Part shown: piece by piece, positions 43,394 through 52,650 of the stretch
How the letters are laid out: each line of letters opens with the position of its first letter
Position numbering within the stretch: the first letter of the stretch is position 1
Origin: Neobacillus notoginsengisoli
GTDB taxonomy: Bacteria; Bacillota; Bacilli; Bacillales; Cytobacillaceae
DNA: 64,000 nucleotides
NCBI RefSeq assembly: GCF_003515685.1
Contig: NZ_QWEG01000001.1
Span: forward strand, 480,788-544,787
Direction of reading: 5' to 3'
Made by a program: the position numbers and the translations under genes
Notes under the pieces: generated by a model
The model's database searches: none
The model's input: only the letters and a program-made list of their open reading frames with translations
What the model was told of the DNA's origin: nothing

Positions 43394-44668
43394 GTGAATA
43401 TATTGGTCATAGGAACAGGATATGTCGGGACGACTACCGGCCTGATTTTTTGTGAAATGGGCTACAGAGTGACTGGCCTTGACGTGGATACCCGCAAAAT
43501 AAAAGCATTGAAAGAGGGAAAATTGCATTTTTTTGAGCCCGGCATGGAGGAACTGTTAATGAAGCATCATCAGGCTGGGAATATTAGTTTTACGAAAGAA
43601 ACCGAAAAGGCCATTAAAGAAAACGATATTATCTTCATTTGTGTCGGGACTCCAATGGGGGAAGATGGAAAAGCTGACCTCATATATGTAAAAAATGTTT
43701 CTGAAGAAATTGGCCGTTATATGGACGACTATAAGGTGATTGTAACGAAAAGTACTGTCCCAGTTGGGACGGCCGAAAAAGTAGCGAAGTGGATCGAGAG
43801 CAGCCAGAAGAAACCGATTTCGTTGGATGTCGTCTCAAATCCAGAGTTTCTGCGTGAAGGTTCTGCCCTTAAGGATGCACTCACCCCAGACAGAATTGTG
43901 ATTGGGACTTCCAGCGAACAATCAAGAAAAATCATGAGGGAATTATATAAAAACTTCCACTGTCCAGTTGTAGAAACCACTCCAAAAGTCTCGGAAATGA
44001 TTAAATACGCAGCAAACTCTTTCCTCGCCTTAAAGATTTCTTATATCAATGAACTTTCCAGATTATGTGATGTGCTTGGAATCAATGTAAAAGATATTTC
44101 AAAAGGGATTGGCCTAGACCACAGGATTGGGGCGCACTTTTTGCAAGCAGGCCTTGGGTATGGGGGTTCTTGTTTTCCGAAAGATGTGAATGCGTTCATT
44201 CAGACTGCTAAACAACACGGCCGGTCTTTATCCATTTTAGAAAGTGCAGTAAAAGTAAATGAAGAACAGCCTGTATTTTTCCTAGATAAAATAAAACAAG
44301 CTCTGGGCGGAACAGTGGAAAATAAAACATTGGCCATCCTTGGCTTGTCCTTCAAGGCAAATACAGATGACACGAGAGAATCACCAAGTCTTTTGTTGAT
44401 TAATAAATTATTAGAAGAAAAAGCCATTGTCAAAACGCATGATCCCGTTGCAAAAACGGATTTGGTTCCACAATATCCATCCGTTCTGGAAGCCGTTGAA
44501 GGCGCAGATGCAATCATTCTTTGTACTGATTGGAAGGAATATAAGGAGATGGAGTTGTCAGCCCTTAAGGCAGTTATGAAGCAACCTTATCTTTTTGATG
44601 GGAGAAACATGCTCGATAAAAAACTTGTAGACAGTTTGGGCTTTCACTATGTTGGGATAGCGATTTGA
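43394..44668 (+). CDS. ugd: UDP-glucose 6-dehydrogenase
   Basis: 424 residues. NAD-binding NILVIGTGYVGTTTG at the N-terminus; catalytic cysteine in GLGYGGSCFPKD (about 255-266); C-terminal domain with LGLSFKANTDDTRESPS. It oxidises UDP-glucose to UDP-glucuronate, the precursor used by the UDP-glucuronate decarboxylase-like gene at 50175. The start GTG 43394 matches the family N-terminus (MNILVIG); a TTG nine bases on with better Shine-Dalgarno spacing is possible. Confidence 0.95.
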   Translation: MNILVIGTGYVGTTTGLIFCEMGYRVTGLDVDTRKIKALKEGKLHFFEPGMEELLMKHHQAGNISFTKETEKAIKENDIIFICVGTPMGEDGKADLIYVKNVSEEIGRYMDDYKVIVTKSTVPVGTAEKVAKWIESSQKKPISLDVVSNPEFLREGSALKDALTPDRIVIGTSSEQSRKIMRELYKNFHCPVVETTPKVSEMIKYAANSFLALKISYINELSRLCDVLGINVKDISKGIGLDHRIGAHFLQAGLGYGGSCFPKDVNAFIQTAKQHGRSLSILESAVKVNEEQPVFFLDKIKQALGGTVENKTLAILGLSFKANTDDTRESPSLLLINKLLEEKAIVKTHDPVAKTDLVPQYPSVLEAVEGADAIILCTDWKEYKEMELSALKAVMKQPYLFDGRNMLDKKLVDSLGFHYVGIAI

Positions 44669-44738
44669 AAAGTGTGGGCACGGTTTTATCGTTGGGTCAT
44701 AGACCCGTTGTATTCAATCATAAAGCAGGTGAAGACGT

Positions 44739-45731
44739 ATGATTCTCGTTACTGGAGGAGCCGGTTATATTGGCAGCCATGTTGTACGTAATCTTGTCGA
44801 TAAAGGCTATCAGGTCCTTGTTCTTGATAACCTCACAACTGGCCATCTTAAAGCGGTTGACAAACGGGCAATTTTTATTGCGGGAGATGTAGGAGACCCA
44901 AATATCCTTGATCGTATTTTTCAAAAACATCCCATTCAAGCTGTCATGCACTTTGCGGGAAGCTGCCTTGTTGGGGAATCGGTAGAATTTCCTCTGAAAT
45001 ACTTTCAGAATAATGTTGCTGCGACGATGCAATTACTTCAAAAGATGTTGGATTATCAAGTTCATAATTTTATTTTTTCATCAACTTGTGCAATATACGG
45101 TACCCCGAATAACAACGCAGATATTGATGAACAAGTGCCCCCTAATCCAATCAACCCATATGGCATGTCAAAATTAATGGTTGAATCCATTTTAAAAACT
45201 GTTGCACAAAGCGATGGGCTTCGTTATGTTTCCCTTAGATATTTCAACGTAGCTGGCGCCCATACTTGCAGAGAACTTGGCGAGGATCACAATCCTGAGA
45301 CCCACCTCATACCGAACATCCTAAAACATTTGCAAGGAAAAACCACCCATGTTGAGATTCATGGAAATGATTATCCAACCCCGGATGGTACCTGTATTAG
45401 GGACTATATTCATGTAATGGATTTGTCTGCAGGCCATATTCTCGCATTGGAATTATTATTAAAAAATCAGGAGCAAAAAATAACAGAAACATTTAATTTA
45501 GGAAATGAACAAGGTACTTCGGTGTTACAGATGATTTCCATTTGTGAACAAATTACCGGCAAAAAAGCAACTGTAAAAATAAAAGATCGAAGGGCGGGTG
45601 ACCCTCCGAGGCTGATTGCTTCATCAAAAAAAATTAGAGCTGTCCTTGGCTGGACTGCAAAATTTGATATCAATCAGATAATTAAAACTGCCTGGGACTG
45701 GCATCAGAAACATCCAGAGGGATACCAATGA
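44739..45731 (+). CDS. galE: UDP-glucose 4-epimerase
   Basis: 330 residues of the extended short-chain dehydrogenase family. NAD motif VTGGAGYIGSH, SSTCAIYG with the catalytic Ser/Thr, and YGMSK with the catalytic Tyr and Lys; the C-terminal segment RRAGDPPRLIASSKK is typical of GalE. It interconverts UDP-glucose and UDP-galactose. In B. subtilis a similar set (ytcA dehydrogenase, ytcB epimerase, ytcC glycosyltransferase) is expressed in sporulation, so this may be a dedicated second epimerase. Confidence 0.94.
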   Translation: MILVTGGAGYIGSHVVRNLVDKGYQVLVLDNLTTGHLKAVDKRAIFIAGDVGDPNILDRIFQKHPIQAVMHFAGSCLVGESVEFPLKYFQNNVAATMQLLQKMLDYQVHNFIFSSTCAIYGTPNNNADIDEQVPPNPINPYGMSKLMVESILKTVAQSDGLRYVSLRYFNVAGAHTCRELGEDHNPETHLIPNILKHLQGKTTHVEIHGNDYPTPDGTCIRDYIHVMDLSAGHILALELLLKNQEQKITETFNLGNEQGTSVLQMISICEQITGKKATVKIKDRRAGDPPRLIASSKKIRAVLGWTAKFDINQIIKTAWDWHQKHPEGYQ

Positions 45732-45746
45732 AAACTTCACAAATGG

Positions 45747-45775
45747 CGTGTGGATTAACACACGTCATTGTTTTT
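45747..45775 (+). terminator. Small terminator after galE
   Basis: CGTGTG and CACACG pair around GATTAA, followed by TCATTGTTTTTG. Confidence 0.55.
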
Positions 45776-45836
45776 GAAACAAATATACCTCTGAAATCAA
45801 TAGCAGGGAGGAGGACTTTCTGACTAATTCAACGTA

Positions 45837-46910
45837 CTAAAACCCTATCGTTTCAAGAAGTTTTTTAAATTTTCGTATGTTAATTTCAATATTATCCACT
45901 CCAGTCCATTCCCAATTCAAATATTCAGCATCCCTTCCAGCATGATTTCCGATAAAATAATGATACTTTAATTGCCCAAATGAACTAATAACCCAGAAAA
46001 GGGAAGTGATATAGGTGGGGGAGAAAATTTCTATCACTTTCGTACTAGGAGAACAAAAAGTTAAATTGGTTAAGCCTGCTCCATGGGGAGCAATAATGGC
46101 TTCTGAATTGGCAAATAACTCCGCTTGTTTACGAATGGATAGGTGTTCAAGTTCCACCTTTATAAAATGATAAGAGGCTAGCAGTTCCATGAGCTCATCT
46201 TCGTTAATTATCTTTCTTGACCATTTTCGGCTTATATAAATCCGTTTTTTTTTGGAAATCTTACCAATCTTGGTTAGAAAGGTTCTTCTTAGAAAGTCAT
46301 AAGCCCATTTTGTTGCAAACGCAGGCTGCGAGGGAACAATCAAATTGTCTGCTTGAATGTGTATCGCGGTGTTTGTCTTGATGATTTGGCCTTCTTCAAC
46401 TCCGAGAATTCCCAGTGATTCATTGTGAAAGTGAATGGGAGTTTGTTCCGCTTTCATAATATAACTGTCGGCAGTCAATCCGCTTTGTCTAATCAAATGA
46501 ATTCTTGGTAAGGTCTCATACATCCAATGATAATAATTTCTTCCGTCTATATGAGTTAAATCGGCTAAATTCCCCTTAAAAGCTGTAACATCAGGCAACG
46601 TTTTTTCTTTGAAAATGGGATGATCCGTCTGTGGGTTTACCTTCTCCCAAGAAACCTCCCAGATTAAATAATGATCGGGAGTGATAATCGCTCCATTTAA
46701 ACCCCATACACGGCCATTTGGAATTCCTGAGACATAGCCTCCTTCCAACCGTTTCGGATATCTTGCGGGCGGGTGTTTTGAATGCTTTTTAAACAATGCG
46801 GCAGGATATATATCTTTGAAAAATACTTTGTTATCTTGTTGATTTCGGATTAAGGAAATCCAGTCTTTTACCGTATTTAGTATCCCTATAGGTGGAGTGA
46901 ATTTTAACAA
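45837..46910 (-). CDS. Glycosyltransferase family 61 protein
   Basis: 357 residues. The C-terminal motif AIIAPHGAGLTNLTFC and the following KVIEIFSP are the signature of GT61 (DUF563); HIDGRNYYHWMYETLPRI in the middle is also typical. No signal peptide. GT61 enzymes include xylosyltransferases, which fits the presence of a UDP-xylose synthase-like gene in the cluster, but the acceptor cannot be told. The start is TTG 46910 behind AGGAGG. It is convergent with galE. Confidence 0.88.
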   Translation of the reverse strand: MLKFTPPIGILNTVKDWISLIRNQQDNKVFFKDIYPAALFKKHSKHPPARYPKRLEGGYVSGIPNGRVWGLNGAIITPDHYLIWEVSWEKVNPQTDHPIFKEKTLPDVTAFKGNLADLTHIDGRNYYHWMYETLPRIHLIRQSGLTADSYIMKAEQTPIHFHNESLGILGVEEGQIIKTNTAIHIQADNLIVPSQPAFATKWAYDFLRRTFLTKIGKISKKKRIYISRKWSRKIINEDELMELLASYHFIKVELEHLSIRKQAELFANSEAIIAPHGAGLTNLTFCSPSTKVIEIFSPTYITSLFWVISSFGQLKYHYFIGNHAGRDAEYLNWEWTGVDNIEINIRKFKKLLETIGF

Positions 46911-47044
46911 AACAAGCCCTCCTAAAAGCTTTAGTTCGTGTGATCAAGTTTTACCAAAAGTAACATCCATATATGATAAAGAATATGATATGACTGTGGT
47001 TTTTAAATCTGTTTCATACCGAATAATTGAAAGGAAATAAGAGA

Positions 47045-48046
47045 ATGAAGGTTTCAATGGTAATGGCCGTCCATAATGGTGAAAAGTTTTTAGGTGAAAC
47101 CTTACAATCTATTTTTGCTCAAACATATCCGCACCTTGAAATAATCATTGTGAATGACGGTTCTACAGATTCAACCAAGTTTATTTTAGATCATATAGAA
47201 GACCCAAGAGTCAGGTTTATTCATTTAGAAGAAAATCAAGGAGCGGCCAACGCGCTAAATATAGGAATCAATGCAGCTAAGGGGGATTGGATCGCCATTC
47301 AAGACGCAGATGATATTAGTTATCCGTCAAGAATTGAAGATCAAGTAAACTATCTGTTGGAGAATCCTTCCCTTGTTGGAATTGGTACGTTCGTAAAGTG
47401 TATATCTGGTGATCAAGATATTCCTGATAGTGCCTATGAAGGGATGATGAATTTTAAGAATTCTTATGTAACGAGAAAACAGATCAGGAAAGTAATTTAC
47501 TGGGGCTGCCCCTTTACCCATAGTTCAGTCATGTTCTCTAAACAGGTTTTCTCAGAAGTAGGAGGCTATGATCCTCAATTTAAAATTGCATATGATTACG
47601 ATCTGTGGCTAAAATTACTCGAAAAGGGGGATATGGAGATTGTACCGAAAGTATTGCTTGATTATCGTATGCATAAAAGTTCACTTTCCAATAGTGATGG
47701 ATATGCAACATTAGATGAGGTTCAAATAGCCTCCTCGAGAGCGATTTTCCGTTCAGTCATCCAAAAGGGGTACAATCCACCAAGTGTTTGTCTTATTGGT
47801 CCACATAAAGCCTGTAATAACTATTTAGCTAAAATTGTTCCAAGAGTTGATTTTGATGTATTTTCAACGATTGATAACAATCAAAAGAAAAAAATAGCGA
47901 ATGCCATTAGAAATGTTGAAAATGGAAATATTGATGCGATCCTTGTCCTTGATTTTCCAGAAAAGCATAGAATTCTTCGAATGTTTTGGGAAAAAGGTTT
48001 AAGATTTAATAAGGATGTATTTTTATTAATAAATGAATTGGAGTAA
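47045..48046 (+). CDS. Family 2 glycosyltransferase
   Basis: 333 residues. Residues 1-220 form a GT-A domain: VSMVMAVHNGEKFLGETLQS, IVNDGSTDSTK, and AIQDADDISYP with the metal-binding DxD; EVGGYDPQFKIAYDYDLWLK follows. The last about 100 residues (CLIGPHKACNNYLAK onward) are a distinct domain shaped like a nucleotide-binding or sugar-isomerase-like fold. The GT2 half of the gene at 48100 is a close paralogue. ATG 47045 is preferred over TTG 47027. Confidence 0.9.
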   Translation: MKVSMVMAVHNGEKFLGETLQSIFAQTYPHLEIIIVNDGSTDSTKFILDHIEDPRVRFIHLEENQGAANALNIGINAAKGDWIAIQDADDISYPSRIEDQVNYLLENPSLVGIGTFVKCISGDQDIPDSAYEGMMNFKNSYVTRKQIRKVIYWGCPFTHSSVMFSKQVFSEVGGYDPQFKIAYDYDLWLKLLEKGDMEIVPKVLLDYRMHKSSLSNSDGYATLDEVQIASSRAIFRSVIQKGYNPPSVCLIGPHKACNNYLAKIVPRVDFDVFSTIDNNQKKKIANAIRNVENGNIDAILVLDFPEKHRILRMFWEKGLRFNKDVFLLINELE

Positions 48047-48054
48047 ATGAAAAG

Positions 48055-48101
48055 AAAAGCCAAGGCCCCCAATCTGTTCGTTCACTCGGGGGTCTTGGCT
48101 T
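48055..48101. terminator. Bidirectional terminator between convergent glycosyltransferase genes
   Basis: AAGCCAAGGCCCCC and GGGGGTCTTGGCTT form a 14-bp stem with one G-T pair and a 16-base loop, with T- and A-rich flanks on both sides. Confidence 0.88.
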
Positions 48102-50127
48102 AATTAAAATAACCATTTTCGATAAAACCATGATTACCGTTATGAAGGAGAAAGAAATTTTGATTAAGTGTCAACCCATCTTGTTCAAGGGTATTAATCA
48201 CTTCCTCTTTAAAATGTTCTTCAAGGATAATAATCACACTTGATTTGCTTTTTTTTAACAATGCTTTTTTATTCTGTAACTCTGTATAATCCCTATATTT
48301 AACAGGGTTTTTATATTCATTCCTCTGGAATGAAGTTTGAAAATTTTTACGGGTTCTGGAAGTGCCATAAATGATTAACTTTGGTAGTTGGTTCGTTTTT
48401 GCATGGATGCTATTCATGCAGGTAATTGTTAGCTTAATGATCTCAAAATAAGTGCTTTCCCATTTTTTGAAAGAGAGTGAATTCTTATCTATCCTATATT
48501 TATAAAGAACGTGATTGATTTTATCAATGGGCCCAACCTGAAACAACTTCATCCATAGATCCCAATCATATGCAATTTTATAATTTTTATCATATCCTCC
48601 AACCAGAAAATAAGCTTTTTTCGAGAAAAAAACAGTCCCGTGACAAAATGGTGTTTGAAAGAAACGGCTCCTGTACATTTCATCCCTTGATTTTAATGAA
48701 TTAAAGTGTGATACCATGCCTGCAAGCTGATCTTCGGTTAACGTGTCTGATATACATTGAACCATACTTCCAACTGCAATAACATCTGGATGGGATTGCA
48801 CGTGCTTTACTTGCATTTCAAGCCGTTCTGGATTACTGATGTCGTCTGCATCCTGAACTGCAATCCATTTACCTTTTGAATTTTGTATCGCCAGATTTAG
48901 ACAATAGGCAGCGCCCATATTCTTGTTTAGATGAATTACTTTTACTCTGGAGTCTTTAATCTGACTTAGTATCTCTTTTGTTTTATCAGTGGAACCATCG
49001 TTGACGATAATATATTCATACTCCTTGTAAGATTGTGACAATATACTATTTATTGCCTCCAATAAAAATTCTTCACCATTATATACAGCTGTTATGACTG
49101 ACACAGTTAGGGGAGTATTATTTTTTTTTTTATATTTCATGATTGTTTTATTGCTTAACTGCAGGGGATGCGGAATCTGCATCTGTAAATCTTCTGATTC
49201 TCTATAAAGAGTTTTCAATTCAGGTTTTATAAACTCCCCGCTATTAAAATAGTTATAGCACCAAGGATAATCTTTCATTGAAAGATAGCCATACGTCTCA
49301 ATCTCATCTAAATACTCTGTTTTTAACTCGTATAGGATATTCCTTTTATCCACATATATCTCTAATTTCTCCTCAAACCATTTTCCTAATCCAGAAAAAT
49401 GAATAAAACGAAGGGGGGTCCCGTTAACTAGAAGTTGGTTGTTTTCCGATTGTTCAACCTGGCGCTGCGAAAAATTCCAGCTTGCTACATTATAGCCGAC
49501 GTGCTTGAGCACTTTATAATGGTCAAAAAAACAAGGAATGAGATTAAGCCATTTTTGATCAAGAAAAAGGCCTCGTTCAAAGTCAATGTAACAATACTTC
49601 TTAACCCTATTGCCCCACCACTTAATAAATTCCCAGGTTTCTGTTTCCCTTCTTATGGCTATCATTCCGCCGTTAAAAACGCCATCCTTTAGATTGACTA
49701 CTTCCTCCCAATCTGTAAAGTAATCATCTTGCGGTGCCAATCGATGAGGCGTAATGACAATTGAATGATTGTCTAACAAGGATTGAATCTCTTCAAGGGG
49801 ACTATAGACTTTAATGTCTGAGTCTAAGTAAATAAATTTTTCTTCATCTTCGTATTGATTGAGCAGGTATTTTAGTAAAAACGGTTTTATCGCACAAGAA
49901 CTTTCATAAATAGTATATTTAAATACTAATTGATAAAAATCAGGAATACCTAAGTCCTTTGCCAAAATAATTTCATCAAAATTCGTGCTATTTTTGGCGG
50001 CTGGGTGAATTGTCTCTTCAAGTAAGCAAAGTACAACTTTGGAATTTGGCTGATGCTTCTTCAATGATTTTGCCAATACGAGTGCGAGGGGAAGATGATT
50101 TGTACACGTGATTGTTGTGAACAACAT
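48100..50127 (-). CDS. Two-domain glycosyltransferase: GT8-like N-half fused to a GT2 C-half
   Basis: 675 residues. The N-half (1-about 310) reads LFTTITCTNHLPLALVLAKSL, KFIYLDSDIKVYSPL with a DxD, FNGGMIAIRRE and LFLDQKWLNLIP, like the nucleotide-diphospho-sugar enzymes related to GT8. The C-half (about 340-560) is a GT2 domain with VITAVYNGEEFLLEAINS, IVNDGSTDKTKE and AVQDADDISNPER, followed by about 110 residues resembling the end of the 47045 product. The GT2 part is a paralogue of that neighbour. A bifunctional enzyme adding two sugars in turn is likely. Neither half has a signal or membrane helix. Confidence 0.88.
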   Translation of the reverse strand: MLFTTITCTNHLPLALVLAKSLKKHQPNSKVVLCLLEETIHPAAKNSTNFDEIILAKDLGIPDFYQLVFKYTIYESSCAIKPFLLKYLLNQYEDEEKFIYLDSDIKVYSPLEEIQSLLDNHSIVITPHRLAPQDDYFTDWEEVVNLKDGVFNGGMIAIRRETETWEFIKWWGNRVKKYCYIDFERGLFLDQKWLNLIPCFFDHYKVLKHVGYNVASWNFSQRQVEQSENNQLLVNGTPLRFIHFSGLGKWFEEKLEIYVDKRNILYELKTEYLDEIETYGYLSMKDYPWCYNYFNSGEFIKPELKTLYRESEDLQMQIPHPLQLSNKTIMKYKKKNNTPLTVSVITAVYNGEEFLLEAINSILSQSYKEYEYIIVNDGSTDKTKEILSQIKDSRVKVIHLNKNMGAAYCLNLAIQNSKGKWIAVQDADDISNPERLEMQVKHVQSHPDVIAVGSMVQCISDTLTEDQLAGMVSHFNSLKSRDEMYRSRFFQTPFCHGTVFFSKKAYFLVGGYDKNYKIAYDWDLWMKLFQVGPIDKINHVLYKYRIDKNSLSFKKWESTYFEIIKLTITCMNSIHAKTNQLPKLIIYGTSRTRKNFQTSFQRNEYKNPVKYRDYTELQNKKALLKKSKSSVIIILEEHFKEEVINTLEQDGLTLNQNFFLLHNGNHGFIENGYFN

Positions 50128-50174
50128 TTTATTTCACCTATCTTTCTATCCTGTAAGATCGTTGAAAAATAATT

Positions 50175-51140
50175 TTAGTTAATCAGATTCAATTTGACTT
50201 TATATTCTTGAATGGTTTTTTGAAGACCTTCGGTTAATGTTATAGAAGGTGCCCATCCCAGTATTATTTTTGCTTTTATAATAGAAGGGCGGCGCACTTT
50301 TGGATCGTCCTCGGGAAGTGGATGGAAGGTTATTGAGCTAGTAGAAGAGGTAAGCTTTTTAACTAAATTGGCCAATTCTATAATTGAGTATTCAACTGGA
50401 TTTCCTATATTCATAATCTCTCCATTGGCTCCATCTTTCTCCATTAAAAGTTTTAATCCATGAATGGTGTCACTCACGTAACAAAAAGAACGGGTTTGGG
50501 TTCCGTCCCCGTAAACAGTAATGTCTTCGCCTTTTAGTGCCTGCGTGACAAAGTTTGAGATGACCCGCCCATCATCATTGGCTAATCCAGCAGAATAGGT
50601 ATTAAAAATTCGCGCTACTTTGACCTTTGTGTTGTATCGTTTGAAGTACTCATAGCAAAAAACCTCACCCAAGCGTTTGGCCTCATCGTAACAGGCTCGA
50701 GGTCCCCAAGTATTTACATTTCCTCGATAAGTTTCCGGCTGTGGATGAACTTCTGGGTCACCATAAGCCTCGCTTGTACTTGTAAAGACCATTTTTGCCT
50801 GATGCCGCTTAGCCAGTTCAAGCATATTCTTCGTTCCAATCGTATTTACCTGAATTGTTTCAAAGGGGAACGCTTGATAATACTTTGGAGAAGCAGGGGA
50901 AGCCAGGTGATAAATTTCCTGGACATGCTGTACATCGGGATCATCTAATAAGTATGAAGAACATACATCCAATTCCTTGAAAAAAAATCGATTATTGTCA
51001 AGCAGTCCTTGTAAATTTGAGCGTTTTCCAGTACTAAAGTTATCCAAGCCGATGACAAAATTTCCTTCATTTAATAATTCCTTCGCAAGATGAGAACCGA
51101 GGAAGCCGGCAACCCCTGTGATTAACACTTTCTTTTCCAT
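50175..51140 (-). CDS. UDP-glucuronate decarboxylase-like (UDP-xylose synthase) SDR protein
   Basis: 321 residues, extended SDR fold. NAD motif ITGVAGFLGSH, then TSTSEAYGDPEVHPQPETY and GPRACYDEAKRLGE, which holds the catalytic Tyr and Lys in the UXS-type context; ARIFNTYSAGLANDDGRVISN and DDPKVRRPSI are also UXS features. It would turn UDP-glucuronate, made by the ugd product, into UDP-xylose. A dTDP-glucose dehydratase is less likely because of the HPQPETY and CYDEAKR segments. GAGGTGA precedes the ATG. Confidence 0.86.
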   Translation of the reverse strand: MEKKVLITGVAGFLGSHLAKELLNEGNFVIGLDNFSTGKRSNLQGLLDNNRFFFKELDVCSSYLLDDPDVQHVQEIYHLASPASPKYYQAFPFETIQVNTIGTKNMLELAKRHQAKMVFTSTSEAYGDPEVHPQPETYRGNVNTWGPRACYDEAKRLGEVFCYEYFKRYNTKVKVARIFNTYSAGLANDDGRVISNFVTQALKGEDITVYGDGTQTRSFCYVSDTIHGLKLLMEKDGANGEIMNIGNPVEYSIIELANLVKKLTSSTSSITFHPLPEDDPKVRRPSIIKAKIILGWAPSITLTEGLQKTIQEYKVKLNLIN

Positions 51141-51215
51141 AGTTCACCTCTATCGTTGCAGTCTCTTACATACTATGAAAGTAAGAAAATAATGGTTTGG
51201 GTGGGGGCGGACAAA

Positions 51216-51908
51216 TTGATTTCCGTTGTATTATGTACGATGAGAGAACAAATGCTTGAACTTGCGTGCAAACAATTCATTGAGCAGCAGGTTGGAAAAA
51301 AGGAATTAATCATTGTGTTAAATAACAACTCAATTGATCAGGATAACTGGAAAAAGAAGTTGAACGGGCACGCAAATATTTTTGTCTACAAACAGGAGGA
51401 GTCAGTCACTTTAGGAGAATGCTTAAATTTCGGGGCGGAGAAGGCACGATATGATGTGATTGCCAAATGGGATGATGATGATTACTATTCTCCTCATTAT
51501 TTAGCCAAATCCCTTCAGGAAATGAGGTCAGTAAACGCAGATGTAATTGGAAAGGCTGCATTTTTTGTTTATTTCAAACAGGAAGAGCTTTTAACGGTTT
51601 ATCGCCCACAATTGAACAACCGCTTTATTCATAACCCAAAATTTGCTTTAGCAGGCGGAACGCTTGTCTTTAAAAAGAATGTGTGGAAAAGGAGTCCTTT
51701 TCAGCCAATAAACTCTGGAGAAGATGCCCAGTTTCAGCATGACTGCCGGAAGCTTGGTTTTAAAATCTATTCTGGGAGCCACAAGGACTACGTTCTCATC
51801 CGCTATCCTGAAAAGCATAACCACTCTTGGAAGATTGAAAATCAACTTTTTCGAAAACAGTGCAAACGGATTGCGGTAACAGACCGTTTTGAGGAGTTCG
51901 TCATATAA
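51216..51908 (+). CDS. Small GT2-like glycosyltransferase, first of a tandem pair
   Basis: About 230 residues with ISVVLCTMREQ at the N-terminus, a DDDDYYSPHYL metal-binding motif after AKW and IGKAAFFVYF in the middle. The frame opens at TTG 51156, but TTG 51216, behind GGGGGCGG, gives the same N-terminus as the paralogue that follows (MISVVVCTNRE) and the same length, so it is chosen. An alternative ATG lies at 51192. The gene is divergent from the UDP-xylose synthase-like gene and 12 bp before its paralogue. Confidence 0.82.
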   Translation: MISVVLCTMREQMLELACKQFIEQQVGKKELIIVLNNNSIDQDNWKKKLNGHANIFVYKQEESVTLGECLNFGAEKARYDVIAKWDDDDYYSPHYLAKSLQEMRSVNADVIGKAAFFVYFKQEELLTVYRPQLNNRFIHNPKFALAGGTLVFKKNVWKRSPFQPINSGEDAQFQHDCRKLGFKIYSGSHKDYVLIRYPEKHNHSWKIENQLFRKQCKRIAVTDRFEEFVI

Positions 51909-51920
51909 GGGGGAGTTAAT

Positions 51921-52613
51921 ATGATTTCAGTTGTGGTTTGCACGAACAGAGAAGCGTTTATTCCCAACATACTCGAGAATTTTTCAAGGCAGACGTTTGA
52001 GGAAAAAGAGCTAATCGTCATCCTGAATTCTTCATTGATCAATGCCAGCGCCCCTGATCTGAACGTAAGGTTTGTTACTTTGCCGGAGACCATGAGTTTA
52101 GGTGAGTGTTTAAATCAAGGAGTTAAACTGGCAACGTATGATTATGTTGCCAAAATGGACGATGATGACTTTTATGGAGCAGATTATCTGGAAGAGGCGT
52201 ACGAAGGTTTACTGGCTACAAATGCCGATCTCGTGGGAAAGAGTACATTTTATATTTACTTCCAAAAGAATCATGAGTTGCGATTATATAATGCAAATTG
52301 GGAAAAACGCTGGATACCCAAAACGGAAAAGTATAAAACCAATTATTTTATGAGTGGGGCTACATTGGTATTTAGGAAAGAGGTCATGGCTAACATCCTT
52401 TTTCCTCATGTCAATGTAGGAGAGGATAGCCATTTTCAGCAGGTATGTTTTAGGCAAGGGCTTAAAATGTTTTCGTTATCGAAGTCACATTACGCCTATA
52501 TTCGGTACCCATCCCCTCGGCATCATCATTCTGATGTAAAAGAGCATTTACTTAGGCGACGAAGTAAGTTTGTAGCCAACCTTACTTCTATAGAATCACT
52601 AAATAAGCTTTAA
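51921..52613 (+). CDS. Small GT2-like glycosyltransferase, second of a tandem pair
   Basis: 230 residues: ISVVVCTNREAFIPNILENF, then MSLGECLNQGVKLATYDYVA, KMDDDDFYGADYLEEAYEG with the DxD, FMSGATLVFRKEVM and a C-terminal GEDSHFQQVCFRQG. It aligns with the upstream protein over its whole length, so the pair arose by tandem duplication. GT2-like proteins of this small size occur with spore-surface polysaccharide genes in bacilli. GGGGGAG lies before the ATG. Confidence 0.85.
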   Translation: MISVVVCTNREAFIPNILENFSRQTFEEKELIVILNSSLINASAPDLNVRFVTLPETMSLGECLNQGVKLATYDYVAKMDDDDFYGADYLEEAYEGLLATNADLVGKSTFYIYFQKNHELRLYNANWEKRWIPKTEKYKTNYFMSGATLVFRKEVMANILFPHVNVGEDSHFQQVCFRQGLKMFSLSKSHYAYIRYPSPRHHHSDVKEHLLRRRSKFVANLTSIESLNKL

Positions 52614-52618
52614 AGGAG

Positions 52619-52643
52619 GGCAGTGTAGATCAAGTACACTGCC
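52619..52643. terminator. Hairpin between convergent genes
   Basis: GGCAGTGTA and TACACTGCC form a perfect 9-bp stem between the second small glycosyltransferase gene and the Cys-rich protein gene. T-runs are poor on both sides. Confidence 0.5.
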
Positions 52644-52650
52644 ATGACAA

